A DNA stretch of 64,000 nucleotides from NCBI RefSeq assembly GCF_051014685.1, contig NW_027478722.1, forward strand, positions 434,001-498,000, written 5' to 3'. A program made the position numbers and the translations under genes. The DNA comes from Ptiloglossa arizonensis. Taxonomy: Eukaryota; Arthropoda; Insecta; Hymenoptera; Colletidae. Positions 60,537 through 64,000 of the stretch are shown piece by piece. The stretch's first letter is position 1, and each line of letters opens with the position of its first letter. Below the pieces are notes generated by a model. The model made no database searches. It saw only the letters and a list, made by a program, of their open reading frames with translations, and was not told the DNA's origin.

Positions 60537-62129
60537 AGAAACTCGCCCGATTACAACGGTATGTGTATTTTTTCCCTAGGCCATTCTGGTTGAGCGTTTG
60601 GAGCAGCAGAATTGCGAAAAATTTTTTGCCTTCTCAACCATCTCATGGCATCAAACTCCCATATCTCGCGAGCGGATTGACCTAACCCAAAAATTCCTAT
60701 TGCTTCTGAAAGTCGAAACTCGCCCGATTACAACGGTATGTGTATTTTTTCCCTAGGCCATTCTGGTTAAGCGTTTGGAGCAGCAGAAGTGCGAAAAATT
60801 TGTTGTCTTCTCAACCATTTCTTAGCTTCAAACTCCCATATCTCGCGAACGGATTGACCTAAACCAAAAATTCCTGTTGCATCTGAAAGTAGAAACTCGC
60901 CCGATTACAGCGGTATGTGTATTTTTTCCCTAGGCCATTCTGGTTAAGCGTTTGATGCAGCAGAATTGCGAAAAATTTTTTGCCTTCTCAACCATTTCTT
61001 GGCTTCAAACTCCCATATCTCGCGAACGGATTGACCTAACCCAAAAATTCCTGTTGCATCTGAAAGTAGAAACTCGCCCGATTACAACGGTATGTGTATT
61101 TTTTCCCTAGGCCATTCTGGTTAAGCGTTTGGAGCAGCAGAATTGCGAAAAATTTTTTGCCTTCTCAACCATTCCTTGGCTTCAAACTCCCATATCTCGC
61201 GAACGGATTGACCTAACTCAAAAATTCCTGTTGCGCCTGAAAGTAGAAACTCGCCCGATTACAGCGGTAGGTGTATTTTTACCCTAGGCCATTCTGGTTA
61301 CGCGTTTGGAGCAGCAGAATTGCGAAAAATTTTTTGCCTTCTCAACCATTTCTTGGCTTCAAACTCCCATATCTCGCGAACGGATTGACCTAACCCAAAA
61401 ATTCCTATTGCTTCTGAAAGTCGAAACTCGCCCGATTACAACGGTATGTGTATTTTTTCCCTAGGCCATTCTGGTTAAGCGTTTGGAGCAGCAGAATTGC
61501 GAAAAATTTTTTGCCTTCTCAACCATTCCTTGGCTTCAAACTCCCATATCTCGCGAACGGATTGACCTAACTCAAAAATTCCTGTTGCGCCTGAAAGTAG
61601 AAACTCGCCCGATTACAGCGGTAGGTGTATTTTTACCCTAGGCCATTCTGGTTACGCGTTTGGAGCAGCAGAATTGCGAAAAATTTTTTGCCTTCTCAAC
61701 CATTTCTTGGCTTCAAACTCCCATATCTCGCGAACGGATTGACCTAACCCAAAAATTCCTATTGCATCTGAAAGCAGAAACTCGCCCGATTACCACGGTA
61801 TGTGTATTTTTTCCCTAGGCCATTCTGGTTAAGCGTTTGGAGCTGCAGAATTGCGAAAAATTTGTTGTCTTCTCAACCATTTCTTAGCGTCAAACTCCCA
61901 TATCTCGCGAACGGATTGACGTAAACCAAAAATTCCTGTTGCATCTGAAAGTAGAAACTCGCCCGATTACAAAGGTATGTGTATTTTTTCCCTAGGCCAT
62001 TCTGGTTAAGCGTTTGGAGCAGCAGAATTGCGAAAAATTTTTTGCCTTCTCAACCATTCCTTGGCTTCAAACTCCCATATCTCGCGAACGGATTGACCTA
62101 ACTCAAAAATTCCTGTTGCATCTGAAAGT
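60537..62129 (+). repeat. Right-end HOR, second 9-monomer copy (1593 bp)
   Basis: Same order as the preceding copy up to the eighth monomer. Private changes are GGCATCAAAC (60648) and AAAGCAGAAAC (about 61772). The GAGCTGCAG monomer (61776) has CGCGAACGG and GACGTAAACC instead of CGCGAGCGG and TAAGCC. The ninth is a CATTCCTTGG monomer with CAAAGG in place of GGATTAGCAG. The pair of changes shows a recombination near the end of the unit. Confidence 0.9.
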
Positions 62130-63368
62130 AGAAACTCGCCCGATTACAACGGTATGTGTATTTTTTCCCTAGGCCATTCTGGTTGAGCGTTTGGAGCAGC
62201 AGAATTGCGAAAAATTTTTTGCCTTCTCAACCATCTCATGGCTTCAAACTCCCATATCTCGCGAGCGGATTGACCTAACCCAAAAATTCCTATTGCTTCT
62301 GAAAGTCGAAACTCGCCCGATTACAACGGTATGTGTATTTTTTCCCTAGGCCATTCTGGTTAAGCGTTTGGAGCAGCAGAAGTGCGAAAAATTTGTTGTC
62401 TTCTCAACCATTTCTTAGCTTCAAACTCCCATATCTCGCGAACGGATTGACCTAAACCAAAAATTCCTGTTGCATCTGAAAGTAGAAACTCGCCCGATTA
62501 CAGCGGTATGTGTATTTTTTCCCTAGGCCATTCTGGTTAAGCGTTTGATGCAGCAGAATTGCGAAAAATTTTTTGCCTTCTCAACCATTTCTTGGCTTCA
62601 AACTCCCATATCTCGCGAACGGATTGACCTAACCCAAAAATTCCTGTTGCATCTGAAAGTAGAAACTCGCCCGATTACAACGGTATGTGTATTTTTTCCC
62701 TAGGCCATTCTGGTTAAGCGTTTGGAGCAGCAGAATTGCGAAAAATTTTTTGCCTTCTCAACCATTCCTTGGCTTCAAACTCCCATATCTCGCGAACGGA
62801 TTGACCTAACTCAAAAATTCCTGTTGCGCCTGAAAGTAGAAACTCGCCCGATTACAGCGGTAGGTGTATTTTTACCCTAGGCCATTCTGGTTACGCGTTT
62901 GGAGCAGCAGAATTGCGAAAAATTTTTTGCCTTCTCAACCATTTCTTGGCTTCAAACTCCCATATCTCGCGAACGGATTGACCTAACCCAAAAATTCCTA
63001 TTGCATCTGAAAGTAGAAACTCGCCCGATTACCACGGTATGTGTATTTTTTCCCTAGGCCATTCTGGTTAAGCGTTTGGAGCTGCAGAATTGCGAAAAAT
63101 TTGTTGTCTTCTCAACCATTTCTTAGCGTCAAACTCCCATATCTCGCGAACGGATTGACGTAAACCAAAAATTCCTGTTGCATCTGAAAGTAGAAACTCG
63201 CCCGATTACAACGGTATGTGTATTTTTTCCCTAGGCCATTCTGGTTAAGCGTTTGGAGCAGCAGAATTGCGAAAAATTTTTTGCCTTCTCAACCATTCCT
63301 TGGCTTCAAACTCCCATATCTCGCGAACGGATTGACCTAACTCAAAAATTCCTGTTGCATCTGAAAGT
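62130..63368 (+). repeat. Right-end HOR, 7-monomer copy (1239 bp)
   Basis: Order: GGTTGAGCG, GAAGTGCG, TTTGATGCAGCAG, TTGCGCC tail, GGTTACGCG, GAGCTGCAG with GACGTAAACC, CATTCCTTGG. It shares GACGTAAACC with the copy before it but has only one TTGCGCC/GGTTACGCG pair, so either this copy lost a dimer or the others gained one. Confidence 0.9.
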
Positions 63369-64000
63369 AGAAACTCGCCCGATTACAACGGTATGTGTAT
63401 TTTTTCCCTAGGCCATTCTGGTTAAGCGTTTGGAGCAGCAGAATTGCGAAAAATTTTTTGCCTTCTCAACCATCTCATGGCTTCAAACTCCCATATCTCG
63501 CGAACGGATTGACCTAACCCAAAAATTCCTATTGCTTCTGAAAGTCGAAACTCGCCCGATTACAACGGTATGTGTATTTTTTCCCTAGGCCATTCTGGTT
63601 AAGCGTTTGGAGCAGCAGAAGTGCGAAAAATTTGTTGTCTTCTCAACCATTTCTTAGCTTCAAACTCCCATATCTCGCGAACGGATTGACCTAAACCAAA
63701 AATTCCTGTTGCATCTGAAAGTAGAAACTCGCCCGATTACAGCGGTATGTGTATTTTTTCCCTAGGCCATTCTGGTTAAGCGTTTGATGCAGCAGAATTG
63801 CGAAAAATTTTTTGCCTTCTCAACCATTTCTTGGCTTCAAACTCCCATATCTCGCGAACGGATTGACCTAACCCAAAAATTCCTATTGCATCTGAAAGTA
63901 GAAACTCGCCCGATTACCACGGTATGTGTATTTTTTCCCTAGGCCATTCTGGTTAAGCGTTTGGAGCAGCAGAATTGCGAAAAATTTGTTGTCTTCTCAA
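63369..64000 (+). repeat. Right-end HOR, partial copy cut by the window edge
   Basis: Three complete monomers and 101 bases of a fourth. The first keeps ACCATCTCATGGC but has GGTTAAGCG and CGCGAACGG instead of GGTTGAGCG and CGCGAGCGG. TTTGATGCAGCAG recurs at 63783, 1239 bp after the previous one. The fourth monomer starts with ATTACCACGG like the GAGCTGCAG monomers but reads GAGCAGCAG. Confidence 0.85.

Larger units (their letters stand above)
1..64000 (+). repeat. 177-bp satellite DNA array filling the whole window
   Basis: The conserved segment AGAAACTCGCCCGATTA recurs every 177 bases from position 4 to position 63900. That gives 361 complete monomers in one orientation plus partial ends. 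By hand count the consensus has 43 C, 32 G and 102 A+T. No unique sequence, transposon, inversion or gene interrupts it. The best conserved parts are monomer positions 1-17, 39-48 (around CCTAGG) and 115-140 (around ATCTCGCGAACGG). Variable sites cluster at 19-26, 36-38, 52, 76, 86-93, 99-111 and 144-173. The length is close to one nucleosome plus linker, as in many centromeric satellites; that role is inferred. I do not recognise the family or species. The array continues beyond both window edges. Confidence 0.99.

Noticed and set aside
1..64000. CRISPR array
   Set aside because: The repeats are 177 bp, contiguous and without unique spacers, and there are no cas-like genes. Variation is point substitution within the repeat.
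1..64000. Tandem 5S rRNA, tRNA or other RNA gene cluster
   Set aside because: I found no recognisable 5S internal control region, tRNA A and B boxes with a cloverleaf, or other conserved RNA core in the monomer on either strand.
1..64000. Transposon-derived array or transposon insertions
   Set aside because: No terminal inverted repeats, LTRs, poly-A tails, target-site duplications or coding remnants were seen, and the 177-bp register is not broken by any insertion.
1..64000. Telomeric or telomere-associated repeats
   Set aside because: No TTAGGG-, TTAGG- or TTTAGGG-type tandem runs exist. The minus-strand TTAGGTCAATCC occurs once per monomer and is not tandem.
1..64000. Species or named satellite family assignment
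   Set aside because: I do not recognise the monomer. Length, base composition and HOR structure are compatible with several animal and plant lineages, so naming one would be a guess.

Overview
The window is one uninterrupted block of tandemly repeated satellite DNA. A 177-bp monomer repeats head to tail in a single orientation from base 1 to base 64000. There are 361 complete monomers (4-63899), three bases of a preceding one and 101 bases of a following one. I see no gene, RNA gene, transposon, inversion or unique sequence. The AT-biased monomer (about 42% GC by hand count), its near-nucleosomal length, the absence of genes and the multi-level repeat structure point to eukaryotic heterochromatin, most plausibly a centromeric or pericentromeric array. 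I do not recognise the species or a named satellite family. CpG is not depleted (8 per monomer against about 7.8 expected), which leans weakly towards a genome with little germline CpG methylation, such as many invertebrates.

Monomers are numbered here from the conserved AGAAACTCGC as position 1. They differ by point substitutions and almost never in length: the whole window carries a net change of only -1 bp, from a 2-bp deletion near 27530 and a 1-bp T-run insertion near 42690. Individual monomer variants recur in fixed order, giving higher-order repeats (HORs). In 1-17526 the unit is a 21-monomer HOR of 3717 bp, called A B C D E F G H I J K L M N O T P Q R S Q' here. One exact copy lies at 10270-13986, flanked by 28-, 20-, 10- and 20-monomer versions made by deletion or duplication of whole monomers through hybrid monomers.

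From 17527 to 26199 only the J-S part of that unit is present, reshuffled around a recurrent S-to-J junction. From 26200 to 31153 the A-J part returns in shortened forms. 31154-38764 is the least regular part, with weak 6-, 7- and 8-monomer periodicities. From 38765 the array is a chain of local, young amplifications with different unit sizes: a 10/11-mer in three copies (38765-44429), dimers (about 46023-46730), another 10-mer (46731-50093), a single-monomer duplication (about 50341-50694), a 5-mer pair (51510-53279), an 8-mer pair (53811-56642) and a 6/9/9/7-monomer series (57882-63368).

The best candidate for function is a 17-bp segment at monomer positions 121-137. On the minus strand it matches 8 of the 9 essential bases of the mammalian CENP-B box, and it lies in one of the most conserved parts of the monomer. 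A perfect 16-bp A5T5-centred palindrome occurs in some monomer types. Short open frames arise only where a stop inside CCTAGG has mutated, and they are not genes.
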